Origin: Bretschneidera sinensis
Taxonomy: Eukaryota > Streptophyta > Magnoliopsida > Brassicales > Akaniaceae
Assembly: GCA_023935145.1 (NCBI GenBank)
Contig: CM043700.1
Span: 107,076,400 to 107,140,399 of the forward strand
Reading direction: 5' to 3'
Length of the DNA: 64,000 nt
The notes beneath the pieces were generated by a model. That model was not told the origin of the DNA, searched no databases, and saw nothing but the letters and a program-made list of their open reading frames with translations. Every line of letters begins with the position of its first letter. Within the stretch, counting starts at the first letter, position 1. Below, piece by piece: positions 1 through 11,915 of this stretch. The position numbers were made by a program, and so were the translations under genes.

Positions 1-126
1 TATGAACCAATAGACTTCCCTAAAACAATATCAAGAAAGTCAGAATTGAAATATTTCTGGCAAAAGCAGGCATAATCACAAACTTAGATAATACTAAATA
101 ATAGTACTAAATATGAAATAATAAAA

Positions 127-127
127 T

Positions 128-153
<26 letters not shown>
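127..153. repeat. (TTA)n microsatellite
   Basis: About nine TTA/ATT triplets in a row within AT-rich sequence. Confidence 0.9.
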
Positions 154-159
<6 letters not shown>

Positions 160-389
160 ATATTATAATATAAAATTTTATTAATTATAATAATAATTAA
201 AAACTATTAGGCTACCTTCAATGCAGAAGGGTGCACAAATTATTGTTGAGAGATTCTTAGAAATAAGAATTCTCAGTAAAGAATGCAGTAAAAAAGGTTT
301 TTAAATTTATTTAATTTTCTGGAAGCAACAAAAATACAGATTAAAATTATTTCTTCCTTAAAATATACTAAAACAATGATATTGTTACT

Positions 390-391
<2 letters not shown>

Positions 392-466
<75 letters not shown>
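392..466. repeat. Compound (TG)n(TA)n microsatellite
   Basis: A TG run passes directly into a TA run of more than 50 bases. It produces an artificial Tyr-Ile reading frame that should not be annotated. Similar TG/TA compounds occur near 18099, 29752 and (reversed) 62157. Confidence 0.95.
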
Positions 467-468
<2 letters not shown>

Positions 469-1297
469 TATGTTTTGTGTATTTTATTCTGATTCTCTTT
501 TCATGATAGGAAGGAAAATTAATGAACTAAAACCGTTTTTTGTGTTACGTCTCTTTAAGAGGTTTTCAGTTTGCGCTAGGATGTTTTGGCTAGAGATGGT
601 TTGGAAGTAAAAGCCTGAGGGTAGTAAATGGTTTTCCACTAATTTAAATATATAGAATAATTAAAAAAAATAAACTTTTTAGATGTGTTCGATCAGTTCT
701 TTGTGGAAGACAACCATGGTTTATTACACTTAATCAGACTCACTTATTTCCAATATGTTAAACAAGAATGTAATCATCCAGGCTATGGGACCCTTAGTTG
801 CAAAGGGAAAAACTAGAGGCATATTGTCAGCATATTTGAGCAAGAAAAAAAAACCCCTCATAAGCATTAAAAAATATGATTCCAAACTTTGAGTCCTAGC
901 CACCAATTAAGGCAACATCTGAATACTTGATTACACATTTGATCAATTATCACAACTCCACTGGCATAATTGGTTGTAAAAAGTTACAGAGACAATAGTC
1001 TTTGAAACTTTGGATGAATGCATGGTTATGAAAGCAAGTAAAAGATTTCCACACTCAAATAACATCAAATACATAACATTAGCACAAAAAAAGCAAGTTG
1101 AGACAATAAACAGGAGGTGCCATATGATTTACTAAACTAAACTAGACAGGAAAGGAAGTATGACCAAAGTAAACAAGCCAAAACAATACTCAATTAAAAA
1201 AATTTAGCATAGATCAGCTCTACCAAATTTGCAACATTCTCGTTTGGAAAACATAGGGTTTTAGATCTCAAGAAAGCAAATAATGACACGATCAGTA

Positions 1298-1377
1298 TAG
1301 AGTGTCAGTAGCATGAAAAAATCATTGTATGTGCTCAGGCAAAGACAGTCTAGAGTGTCAGTAGCATGAAAAAATCA
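1298..1377. repeat. 27-bp direct repeat pair
   Basis: A 27-base block beginning TAGAGTGTCAGTAGC occurs identically at 1298-1324 and 1351-1377, separated by 26 bases. It looks like a local duplication and has no evident function. Confidence 0.85.
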
Positions 1378-2350
1378 CAAAGTGATGATCAAAAGCCATG
1401 CTCTCAAACCTTAACTTTCTCAAAATATAATAACTTTCTTAAACTGTGGCATATTAAGGACGTCATCTCATTTCATGGGATTGTAAATAAAGTATGATTT
1501 TCTCCCAGTTAAGAGCATACAATGGATAAAGTTTTCATACTGAAATTTGCTCAAGAATAGTGAATCAGCCTATCTTCATCTCTCATGTCCCACATTCTAT
1601 ACAAACCATTCTCTGATGGACATTCTTGGTTCAACAGACCACTGTAAAATTGTGATTCTTGTTGAACGTTACATACTGCTTTTAAGTGTCCATTTAAACT
1701 GTGTGAAACACAGTAGATTTCATTTCTTTGCTCATGTCTATAGTGGAATATTCTATATATTTCACTTGTCCATAAATAGCTAGAATTACCATTTAAGCCA
1801 ACAAAAGACCATAAACTGCATCTTCATAAATTAAAAAAAGAGAAATCAAGGAAATTAAGATGAGCACAAAAGGAAAAGATGACAACTAAATGAAAGCTAG
1901 AGAATAGCTGGCAAAATTTTACAGTTCAAGAACACCAACATAAGCAGAACATACATGCATTAGTTTCTGTATTTAGCATAAAAGAGAAGAAATTGACTTT
2001 CAAATTTCAACTCAGAAGATATGGTGCAAAAATAAACCACCCCAACTAGGAAAAAAGTGAAATTTTATATTTTTGAATTGGTTGAAGAATTCAGCTTTTC
2101 TAATTGGTAATTTCACATCAATATCTTGATACTGTTCTGTCACTCTTCATTATAAAAATAGACTTCTACCTCAAAAACACAAACATGACTTTCAAATACT
2201 GATGCAAGGAGTGAGACCAAGCTTAGTTGTTACTTCTACCTCTTGAATTGGTGGTGAGCCAATGGATATTGGAAGTTCCTTGTTCTATATTGATATAAAA
2301 CAGGTTTCAAACATCTGGATAGCTATAAAAGTTTTTATGCTGCCAACAGA

Positions 2351-2464
2351 AATCTCGGCTTACATCGCTTGACCGAAGCATTAAAATACATGTTTGATGT
2401 TCGTATGAATCTGGGTGACCCTGATTTTGTGAATATAAACAAATTTATAGATAAAATGCTTTCC
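2351..2464 (+). pseudogene. Gamma-glutamyl transpeptidase exon relic
   Basis: The plus strand encodes about 38 residues, including ALKYMFDVRMNLGDPDF and ending in KMLS, that resemble an internal exon of plant gamma-glutamyl transpeptidases. These enzymes cleave the gamma-glutamyl bond of glutathione and its conjugates in apoplast or vacuole. An AG acceptor-like dinucleotide lies just before the exon. A TAA follows directly after KMLS where the family continues, and no GT donor is present. The N-terminal part and the catalytic threonine region were not found in the window. I call it an isolated exon remnant. The assignment rests on recalled family similarity, not a search. Confidence 0.6.
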
Positions 2465-2645
2465 TAACAACAGATATTTGACAAAAAAATTTCCTTCGGA
2501 ATACTATGTACAAAAAAAAACCTCAAACCATGTTTAATCTTTCAGCATTACTTTTTTGTGATTTTTTTTTTATAAAATTTCCAATAGAACTCAATAATAT
2601 ATCATAAACAAACACAAATTAGTAGCATTATACAAGAAAATGTAC

Positions 2646-2844
2646 CTGATGAGGAATTTTGAAGAACAACAGCCCGAGCTCTCCTAGATGGTGAGAGAGA
2701 AAGAGAGGTCGTGGATGAGTTTCGGGGATGACTTGACCCAGACGTGGTTGAGCTAGAGGGTCGGGTCGGAAGGGTTGAGGAAGAAACTGATGTTGGATAG
2801 GAGAAAGCCGGCGGCGATCCCAGCAATGGTTCGTGGTTCTTCAT
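2646..2844 (-). other. Possible serine-rich first exon, unidentified
   Basis: The minus strand has an ATG at 2844 and a 66-codon frame rich in Ser, Thr and Pro. It ends at a good splice-donor match (CAG followed by GTAC, GT at 2645-2644). Low-complexity Ser/Pro stretches are common at plant protein N termini and as transit peptides, but also arise by chance in GC-richer DNA. No second exon was found on the minus strand between 1 and 2600. It overlaps no other gene call. Weak candidate only. Confidence 0.15.
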
Positions 2845-2886
2845 GGAACGGACGGTGGCGCATTAGAGTGGGAGCAGAGAAAAAAT

Positions 2887-3110
2887 TTGAGGGAAATTGG
2901 AAGCGCCGGAATATGCTCCTTGTCATATTGCGGTGCTTCAAAGCGCCGGTATATGCTCAAAACCCATTTCATATTTCGGCGCTTGAAAGCGCCGGAATAT
3001 GTAATCAGATTCGCGTATAACAGTGCTTTAAAGCGCCGTTAAATGGTCTTTGAATATTGCGGCCCTTTAAGGGAGCGCCGGCGGTTATATATTGCGGTGC
3101 TTTTTATCTT
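2887..3110. repeat. GCGCCG palindromic repeat block
   Basis: About six spaced copies of AAGCGCCG or its reverse complement occur in about 220 bases, each next to an ATAT(T/G) step. One is a near-perfect inverted pair, CGGCGCTT / AAGCGCCG with two bases between (about 2971-2990). This pattern resembles subterminal repeats of plant DNA transposons. No terminal inverted repeats or TSD were identified, so the element type is open. Confidence 0.5.
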
Positions 3111-3240
3111 GATACAGTTATTGCACTTTTGAGAGTACATGAATAAGCAATCCTTTCAAGTCGCCAAGCTTTTGTTAATTCCTGAATTTTTGTGTATTTG
3201 GTTTCTGTACTAATTATTTTGTTTATTATTGGTATTGCAG

Positions 3241-5270
3241 ATATTGGAGTATGGATGGGATGAGATGCTAAGGAGGTAACTGGTCAATCCTGTTGAGATG
3301 TGGTGGCCTTCAGATCTTGCTCAAGTTTCTCTATTTAGGTATGTTTTTCCCTTTTGCTCTTCCCAATTTTCTGTTTGGTTGGTGAGAAAATGATGGGAAA
3401 GAAAAAGAAACCTTAAACTTCAGAATCTGAAAGACTTTTTGTTAAATGGGCCTCAAACCAACAAAAATGACTACGTCAACTGTGGTTATAAAGTTCATTT
3501 GGATTACTTGAGCTGAAATTTTAGTAATTAGGCTAAAATTAAGAAAACAATAATTAGTAAGAATCGCATACTGCTAATCTTGTGAGCAAAAGAAGGCATC
3601 CAATGACTGAATTCTGAGAATGTTCTGCTAGCATGTGAACCCAACTTGAATAATGTTTTTTCTTTGAATCAACAAGTTAAGTATATTAAGGAAATACATT
3701 AAAAAAAATAGACATTTATCCAGCCATCCCTTTTACATTTAGTGGAAAATGTTTCTCCTGTTCCTATGTTATAGCAAAGTGCATGTTCACTGGTTGAGAA
3801 TTTGTGTAAGGACTGTTTTGCCCAGTGGGTTCAATATTCTCTATATGGAAAAGAAGCATGACACTAAAAGTATAATATATTATCACATGGATCATCCATG
3901 ATGGATGATAGAATTGCTTTCTTAATTTGTATGTGGTTTTAATGAAGAACTTTTCTTACGATTATGTTCTCATAAGATCATGGATATAGCTAATGTCGTA
4001 GATGCTAAAAGATCTTAATAATGAGCGTGAAGAAAATTATGGAGGGCTCCTAGTTTATTTTCACTGAGATAAACTTTATAATGTCAGTAACTTTGTTGTT
4101 ATAGAGCACTGCACAAAAAAGAGACTAATACGAAAGGCTGGTCTCGGATGCAATTTTTCCTAGTTTTCCTTACAGCAAGCTTTGCCTACCACTCGATCTC
4201 GACGTTTTTCTCACATGGATTAGGAATTGGCTCCTTCACCCTTGATTGGACAGGGATTTCAGCTTACCTTGGCAATCCATTAGTTGCTTCATGGTCTTCA
4301 ATCGTCAATGTTGGGATTGGCTTTATCATGTTTATCTACATTATTGTCCCCGTGTTACTGGAAGTTCAACACTTTTGATGCACGGAAATTCCCAGTACTT
4401 TCTAACAAGCTGTTCACTTCTCGTGGGCACGAATATGATACAACCAAAATGTTAACCCTACAGTACAATCTGAATGTTGCTGCTTATAATAATTATGGGA
4501 AGCTCTATCTTAGCCCTATCAATTGGATCAGGATTTGCAAGATTTACTGCAACTTTCACTCATGTGCCACTGTTTCATGGATGGTAGGCTGCTTTATGTT
4601 GCGTAATGTAGAACAATATTGTGTTGTTGAACAGTGGTATTGTTTCTTTATTTTACTTGCTTTCTATAATTTCATTCAAACTTGGAAGTAGTTTTCTGAT
4701 AGAAGAAGAAGTGTGGCTCCATTATATCGATATGCAATCTTTCAACATGAACTTTTTTTGATAAAAATCTTTGATCAACTACAAAAGTTTGTTGTCCTTT
4801 GTGTAGTGATATTTGGAAGCAGAGAAAATCAGCAATGAAGAATGTGAAATTGGACATCCATGTGAGACTGGTGAAATGCCATGGTGGGAGATGCTTTTCG
4901 TCTTTGGCTTGGCTTGGATTGTCACACTTCTCATTGGGGTCATTCAAGAAAATACCAACCAGCTAAGGACCCCAGTTTTCTGATTTCTTACAATGGTCCT
5001 TTTTTAAGAAATTATATCATTTATGTTTTGACATAGAGCTGGAATGTGGAATAAATTGCATGCTATAGTTGTTCCTGACATTGTATTGTTCTTGTTTTGC
5101 GGCAAAATGGATATGATATAATAGTATAGTTTATCGTTGGTTGTGTCCTACGTGGAAAATCCATAGCAAACTTGCTTTTCAAGATTTACGGGCGCATTCT
5201 CTTTCTTTCTTATCTGACCTTAAACTTAGACATTACATGAAAATTCTACCACAGCTCCGGTCTCTGCAGC
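3241..5270 (+). pseudogene. Oligopeptide transporter (OPT family) pseudogene, 5' and middle exons
   Basis: OPT proteins are multi-pass membrane carriers of small peptides and metal chelates. Exons readable in order: 3241-3338 (YGWDEMLRR, then PVEMWWPSDLAQVSLF), 4105-4583 (LGIGSFTLDW, FDARKFPVLSNKLFT, NYGKLYLSP, GFARFTATFTHVPLFHG), 4807-4962 (DIWKQRKSAMKNVKLDIH, then PWWEMLFVFGLAWIV) and 5103-about 5268 (NGYDII, IANLLFKIYGR, LSFLSDLKLRHYMK). Introns 3339-4104 and 4584-4806 keep GT...AG. Damage: TAA replaces a Tyr codon after MLRR; about 25 codons are missing after SFAYHSIS; frameshifts lie near 4358 and 4515; about 35 codons are missing after RLVK; a TAG lies at 5127-5129. The last exon is at 28025-28222, beyond the retrotransposon nest. 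The earlier 5' exons are absent. Family identification is from recalled conserved motifs. Confidence 0.85.
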
Positions 5271-5896
5271 TTAGAAACTGATGCACTAAATCCTTTAAAA
5301 TCTCGCTCTGTCTAAGTTTTAATTAATGATATTCTCCTTTTAATGCTTCCTCCACCATGGGAGTGTATTCAGTTTTAGAAAATGAGACCATTTTCTAATT
5401 TCATTTTCATAGAAAACAAAAAAAAGACATTGAGAATGTGTTTAGTCATTGAAACAAAATGACTTTTTAAAAACAAACCTGAAAATGACTTGAATTTAGA
5501 AAACGGAAAAAAAAAATAATAATTTGTTTCACAATTTTCAGCCAAAAGGTTGAAAACAATGAAAACACACGTTTTGTACTTACGTCTACATAACTCAAGC
5601 CACCAGGATTCAAATAAGTAGTCTGGAATTTTATACACTCCTATATAAAGTTTCTTTTCTCTCTCTCTCTCTCTCCTCTCTCCTCTCTCTCTCACACACA
5701 CAATGGATTTTGCACCCCATCATCAATTAACAGAGAAGATCGACTTTGAAGATGAAGGCCAAGATCCGCGTTTGGGCAACAATTAATTGAAATTGTCGAG
5801 CGTGGATTCGGCTAGAAAAGAGTTGGCAGGATATCACACATTGAGGATGACAGCAGGCGGCAGGCACTGCAACTAGCAGCTAGGTGTGAGGCCTGT
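5271..5896. other. Host sequence downstream of OPT exons, no gene recognised
   Basis: No further OPT exon is readable. The stretch holds a CT-rich tract and a promoter-like arrangement (separate entry), then a short open frame starting at 5703 that stops after 27 codons. Its right end is the insertion site of a solo LTR. Confidence 0.5.
5639..5703 (+). promoter_or_regulatory. TATA box, CT-rich leader and ATG (possible orphan promoter)
   Basis: CTATATAAAG at about 5641 is followed by about 40 bases of CT repeats, a short CACA run and then ATG at 5703. This is a common layout for a plant TATA promoter and pyrimidine-rich 5' leader. The downstream frame (MDFAPHHQLTEK...) ends at TAA after 27 codons, so any gene here is broken or spliced. 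It may equally be a chance microsatellite. Confidence 0.3.
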
Positions 5897-6238
5897 TGTA
5901 GAGTACTTCGGTATTTAGTTAATTTATTTTAAATTATGGGAGTATATTTTTATATGAATTGATCCATTTATTTGAAAATAAATTATATGTAATTCATATT
6001 AAAATGTGCGAGACTCGAAAATAAATAATTGAACTAATAATTAAAACAATAAAAACATACATTAAGGAAGGATTACAAAGTTATTGAATGATTGTAAGAA
6101 AAACTAAGTAAAACTATAATTACTAGAGAATGATGTGATGAAATGTAAAAATAAAATAAAAAGAGAAGAGATAAACTTATAATAAAGCTAAAAATAGACT
6201 ATAAAATGGGTTAGGCATCAGATTTTTTGGTAGAAGTT

Positions 6239-7324
6239 GTTGTAAGTTTTAAATTATTCGTAAGTGAACGAGTCGTTTGCAATATAGTGTATACAAGTGC
6301 GAAGTCGAATCCACAGGGAATTGCGTCGTGAAAATAGATTTTTATCTAAACTAAATCTATTTTAACCTAGTTCTAAATTTCGAACTGTGTCGTGAAAAGA
6401 ATATAAATTAAACTAAATTGATTTAAAACAAATTATAAAAGCACTAAGGTTTCTGAATCCACCCCACTAAATTAAAGCATATTTTTCATGATTTTTATTC
6501 TTACAACCGACAAGCAATTAAATCCTATGTATGTTTTATATAAAAGTAATTTATCAAATAATTCCATGAATCCATCGATATACAAATCACAACGAATACT
6601 CTAATTAAATCAAATCATCCAATGTATCTGTTTAATTTACAAATCACAGTGGATATCCGATTTAATTTGAATGATTCGATGTATCCATCGGATGAAACAC
6701 ATCAAGTGTCCAATTTGAACAGTTTATAAACAAAACAATCAATCATAAGAATTTACTCAAACAATTGAACTGAAATAGAACATCAATACCAAAATATCGA
6801 AATCGTACGAACATATATGAAAATATAATGCTAATCAATGGTGATGCTTCATCTTTAACCTTAGATGAAGGTTTTAGCCTCTCATGATTATGAAAATAAA
6901 TTTCACAATGAAAGTGCTAAATATTAAACTTTAAAACACAAAAGAAATAAATTAAAGCTGAAAATACATTGAGAGAGAAATTACACTTGCAGCTTCTCTC
7001 TTTGTTTTTTCTTCTTTTTGTTTTTGTTGTGCGGCGCTCTCCTCCTTGATAGCAAAGCCTTCGAGATCCACTCACTTGAAGATGAAGTGAAATGGAGATT
7101 TTATAGGGAAACTCCATGAGTGCAATGTGTTTCCAACTGATGTGGGATGTGGAATTTAAGCCTTCACATTTTGCTCTTTAAGCCGAATAATTCCATAATG
7201 CTCCAAAAACCTATAAAAACACAGTAAACACAGAAAGGAGATAAAATAGGATGAAATAACACAAACTAATAGCTTAATAAATATAAATTAAGAGGCTTAA
7301 ATATAAATATTTAAGCACTCATCA
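6239..7324 (-). repeat. Element A 3' LTR
   Basis: 1086 bp, matching 15914-17009 along its whole length. In sense orientation it begins TGATGAGTGCTTAAATA and ends with the complement of TGTTGTAAG. It is bordered by a polypurine tract on the internal side. Confidence 0.9.
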
Positions 7325-7337
7325 CACCCCCAAACTT
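7325..7337 (-). other. Element A polypurine tract
   Basis: In sense orientation AAGTTTGGGGGTG lies directly before the 3' LTR, where plus-strand DNA synthesis is primed. Confidence 0.8.
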
Positions 7338-8631
7338 GCATATTGCTAGTCTCTTAGCAATACGAAACTAAAAACTAAATGAAAAACAAAGAACACAAAG
7401 ATAAATCCATCTTTCATGGTATCCAAAAATTTAAGTACCACACAAAACCATGATATTCATTCATGAGCAAGCTTAAAAAAAATAAATCCATCTTTATAAT
7501 GAATAGAAATATTAAAATCTAATTACTTTCAAAAGGTCAACTAAGACATCACAATCTCAAATCAGTGTAAAGTGAACTAGCACATAAATATAAAGCTTCC
7601 AAATAATTCCAATGTGCAATGTCTCCATGTCTCAAGATTCACAAAATTTCCCATGAGAATGAACAATTAATGGCATAGTTTTATTTTCTTCTTTCTTTTA
7701 TTGTGAGGCTCTGCCATGTTTAGTTCCCTTAAGCTTTCTTATTGACCCATGAAGCGAGTGTTGAGTCAATGACTCCCAAACCATATGGTTTTAGAGTATT
7801 TGGTGTAAAGACACCCCTAAGGACATACTAACTCGAGTCAAAAAGGCTACGAAACTAAACTGGTTTTAATGCAACCAATCAAAATTTTCACCTTTTAACG
7901 TGAACACTCACTGCTTACTGAGGCAAGAGGTCTAGTTACTCAGTGGAAAGTTTATCAATGATGAGCATTTTCCTCTTTTTGAGCAATTTTTTTAATGCCA
8001 AAATGTCCATCCAACAAGTCATCCGGAATCAGCTAAACCATGGAAACATACATATTAAAATCACATGTCATACCTTACACAATTATGTGCTAATGTGCTC
8101 GTGTCAGATTAGATCAAACATGTGAATTCTCAAACGCCTAAAGTAAGTAACTAAACTTTAAAACTCTATCATCAGATCATGTGTTCAAGATTTTAAGCTT
8201 TCCAATGAAACCACATCACAATATTTGTTCAGGTCACCCAAAATTTCAAAACAACATGAGCATGCATTTATCTTCTCTTTAAACCGAAGAAAAAAACAAC
8301 AAACTGGGACAGTGTGTGTAATGTGTCTCCCATACCCCAAAAATTAAATTACATATTGTCCCCAATGTGTGAATAATATGGAAAAATCTGACCTGGGAGA
8401 TGGAGAACTAGCTGGACTAGCATGGCTCATAGCATACCCCAAACTTGAACTGAAGTACGTGTTGTCCCTGAAAAATAAAGACTAAAGTAATACTGGAAAA
8501 CAAAAAATACTATAAATAAATAGTAACAAGAAGTATGAAAAATAATAAAAACATAAAGGATACACCGTGGGGTGCCTCCCATGAGCGCTAAGTTTAAAGT
8601 CTTCACCCAGACTCTCCATAGTAGAATACAA
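7338..8631 (-). other. Element A 3' non-coding spacer
   Basis: No coding frame is supported on either strand. At about 8571-8590 the sense strand carries GGGAGGCACCCCACGG. A related GGGAGGCAACCCA occurs at the matching place in element B (about 38635-38650). It is the well-known conserved string downstream of pol in Athila-type elements. Function unknown. Confidence 0.6.
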
Positions 8632-9842
8632 TCACTCTGAGTAACTATGATCCTCCAACAATGTCGTCTCAATCTCCAGGCTCCTCAACTCCAAGAATGG
8701 TTTTAGCCTCTGTCCATTCACCTTGAAAGTGTTACCATTGTTTGGATCCTCAATCTTGATGGCCCCATGAGGAAAAACCAACCGAATAATAAATGGGCCT
8801 GTCCATCGAGATTTGAGCTTGCCTGGAAAAAGATGCAAACGTGACTTGTAAAGAACTTTTTGACCAGGCTCAAAAGATCATCTCAAAATGTTCTGGTCAT
8901 GAGCCTTTTTCATTTGTGCCTTGTACAACCGCGCACAATCATATGCATCATTCCACAACTTCTCTAATTCATTGAGTTGGAGTTTCTTTTGTGAGCCAGC
9001 CATCAAAAGATTGAAGTTCAGCTGCTTAATGGCCCAATACGCTCTATGCTCTAATTCCACTGGAAGGTGACATGCTTTTCCGTACACAAGACGATATGGA
9101 GACATGCCAATTGGCGTTTTGAATGTTGTCTGATATGCCCACAGTGCATCATTCAAACGCAAAGACCAATCTCTTCTACTAGGGTTCACAGTCTTTCCAA
9201 AATGTGATTGATCTTGCGATTAGAAATTTCCACTTGTCCACTCGTCTGCGTGTGATACGGGGTGGAAACCTTATATGTGATGAAATACTTCTTCATTAAC
9301 TGCTCAAAAATCTGGTTGCAAAAAAGCTTACCTCCATCACTTATGATTGCTCGAGGCATATCAAAACGACCAAAGATAGCGTCCTTCAAAAACTGGACCA
9401 TAACTTTAGGGTCATTGGTCGTAAATGCAACGGCCTCCACCCATTTGGACAGATAGTCCACAGCAACCAAAATGTACAGATAGCCAAAGGAGTTTGGGAA
9501 AGGTCCTATAAAATCAATGACCCACACGACAAAAATCTCAACAATCAGAATGGGGTTGAGGGGCATCATATTCCTCCTATAAATACTCCCTAGCTTTTGG
9601 AAATGCTCACAAGATGCATAGTAGGTGTGAGAATCTCATAACAGGGTAGGCCAATAGAATCCACACTGTAAAATCTTCGCAGCAGTCTTCTCAGCACTGA
9701 AATGGCCTCCACAAGCATGATCATGAAAAAAAGAGATGACATTAGATTGGTCATGCTCAGGAATACACCTTCTAATGATCTGATGGGGACAAAACTCGAA
9801 CAGGTAAGGATCATCCCAGAAAAAATGTTTTACCATGGCCAA
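8632..9842 (-). pseudogene. Element A integrase (broken)
   Basis: Integrase inserts the cDNA into chromosomes. From 9842 downward: an HHCC-type N-terminal zinc region (GFYWPTLL, His residues present, but the second Cys pair reads CEHF so one Cys is lost); the catalytic core in the frame 9569-9186 with [17 protein letters not shown] and [10 protein letters not shown], so all three acidic residues are kept; and the C-terminal part at 9189-8878 and 8838-8632 ([36 protein letters not shown]). Stops or shifts separate these pieces: TGA after LL, a shift near 9188 and a stop near 8876. It follows RNase H in the same polyprotein order. Confidence 0.88.
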
Positions 9843-10094
9843 AAACTTGGACTCATCTTATTGCCCCCAATGTAAAGGCATTTGACCGGTGACAAGATAG
9901 TTCACTATATCAGGAAACCATGGTGCGGGATTGTGAGCAATGCGCATCAATTACTCATCAGAAAAGGTCTCAAAAATGGGAATGGCGGCCTCAATGAAAT
10001 CCACTATCAACCTAGATAAATGGTCTGTCACCACATTTTCATAACCTTTCTTATCCCGAATCTTTATGTCGAACTTCTGAAGTAACAAGATCCA

Positions 10095-10548
10095 TCAGAT
10101 AGGACAAGATTTAGCATCCTTTTTGGAGAAAAGATACTTTAATGCTGCATGATCCAAGTTGATAATGACTTTCGATCCTAACAAGTAGGATCTGAACTTG
10201 TCCAATCCAAAAATGACAGCTAGTAACTTCTTCCCAATGGTAGAGTAATTGAGTTGTACGTCTTTTAGAGTTCTGCTTGCATAGTAGTTGACATAAGGGA
10301 GTTTATCAACACGCTGCCCTAAAACAGCTCCAACTGCATAATCTGATGTGTCACACATAATCTCAAAAGGTACACCCTAGTTGAGTGGCTGAATAATGGG
10401 TGTGGACGTCAGAATCTTTTTCAGATCCCCAAATGCTTTCTTACAGTCCTCATCAAATAAAAATGGGGCATCCTTCACCAACGACTTGCACAAGGGTCTG
10501 GTGATCTTGCTAAAATTCTGGATAAATCAGCTGTAGAATCCTGCATGG
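10095..10548 (-). pseudogene. Element A RT connection and RNase H (broken)
   Basis: The sense frame resumes at 10548, after S1, with the RT thumb/connection region (GFYS, stop, FIQNFSKI). It continues into RNase H: MCDTSDYAVGAVLGQR, then STIGKKLLAV and INLDHAALKYL. In the family the middle motif is usually TEKELLAV, so the catalytic Glu appears lost (TIGKK here). There is a TGA in the usual YRRFI motif and further shifts between about 10360 and 10480. RNase H removes the RNA template during reverse transcription. Confidence 0.85.
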
Positions 10549-11915
10549 TGATGAGAGTCATAAAATGCATCTTAACAGTACTTATTTGTTAGCATTTTAG
10601 GGTTGATCGAGGTTTGAATTACACTTTTATACCTTAATAACTCTAAAGTGATATTCTTGGATCATTGACTTATTTCGGTGCATTTTCAGGTACTTTGAGT
10701 TCAAAAGAGATGGAAAGCTAGCATAGCTTAAAGCACAATGCTTCAATGCACATTCGAGTAAGGGCATGGTTGCAGAAGGACAAAATGAAGGGAAACCAAG
10801 TCTTAAGTGTGGGCATTGCAGCCTAAAGAAGTCTAAGCCTTGACTTCCAGAACCAAGCCCAAAAGAGCAAGGAAGCCATCAATGTGCGCCGTGGCCTGGA
10901 CCAGGCTGAGCCGCAGCGCCCAGAGTCTCCACAAGTCAGCACCAGTGTGCATCGTGGCCTGGACTAGGCTGGGCAGCGGTGCCCAAAAGCTCACTTAACC
11001 AAAGACCAAACAGAGTCGTAGCACGAGTAAGTGAGAGCCACGGCACACACACAAACCCCTATTTTCCTAATTAGAGTTTTAGTTGATTGTTTAGACCCAA
11101 AACACCCTTGGACCTTTGTATTTTAAATAGATCACTTAAGGTTTGATAAAGGGGACACCATTAATGCTGGAAAACTCAAGAAAGCTACCACATTCTCCTC
11201 CATCAAAATGTTAAAGCATGAACCCCATGGCTAACTAATCTCCAAGCAAGGCAAAGGGATGAATCCCGAGGTGTGGTTGTTCTTATTTTCCATTATTGAT
11301 TTAGTTATAGTTTGGATTTATTGTCAAAATATTGTTATGATTTACTCTTTGATTTAATTAGAAGATTTTCTCTTAATCCAGTGATTGTATCTTTCCCCTT
11401 GATATAAGTCTAGTCATGCTCTTCTTATGTCAAGATTGTTGGATGTGATTGAGTCCGGTAGATTTATCTTTTAGGTTTGTCCATTACTGCGATATTTTCA
11501 TTAAGATATATTGTCGTTTCTTGATAAATCTATAGGATAGGTCATGTGTGCTTAAATCAAAAGTAAAGAGTAATTCATATCAATTACATTAGAGTTTACA
11601 TGTGCTTAATCGAATATTTGCCGATTGCCTGTTTGGGATGTGAAACTAGCAATCGAGATAAAAATAATTGAATCAAGATTGGAATAAGGAAACGAACCTA
11701 GGGAGGATTTTCGGAACCTTGTTGTTTCTCATTTATATTCTTCAATTTATTTACACAATTTTCTCATATTACTTTACTATCAAGATTCAAACCCTATCAC
11801 TTAATCTTTTATCGTTCATGTTAAAGTTTACACTTTTCCTTTGTAGTTCACTTTTCCTCGTGGGATCGACACCTCAACTATACACAATAACCGCGTATTA
11901 GTTTGAGCATAATCA
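10549..11915 (+). mobile_element. S1: solo LTR inserted in element A RT
   Basis: 1367 bp beginning TGATGAGAGTC and ending GAGCATAATCA, with the short inverted termini TGAT...ATCA. It is flanked by a perfect 5-bp duplication, CATGG at 10544-10548 and 11916-11920. A related copy is S2 (45419-46939): the first about 180 and last about 720 bases match, the middle differs. The sense strand ends with GGGATCGACACCTC near 11862, similar to the end of Athila-type LTRs. No coding sequence is inside. The RT reading frame of A is resumed on the far side if one duplication copy is disregarded. Confidence 0.93.

Larger units (their letters stand above)
1..2344. other. AT-rich host sequence without a recognisable gene
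   Basis: I read both strands and see only short chance reading frames, A/T runs and microsatellites. No protein family was recognised. It could be intron or upstream sequence of the gamma-glutamyl transpeptidase relic that follows on the plus strand, but no further exon of that gene was found here. Confidence 0.6.

Noticed and set aside
395..610. 71-codon frame MCVCVCIYIY...
   Set aside because: Produced by the TG/TA microsatellite.
7338..8631. Env-like ORF in element A spacer
   Set aside because: Athila elements may carry one, but only short chance frames are seen.
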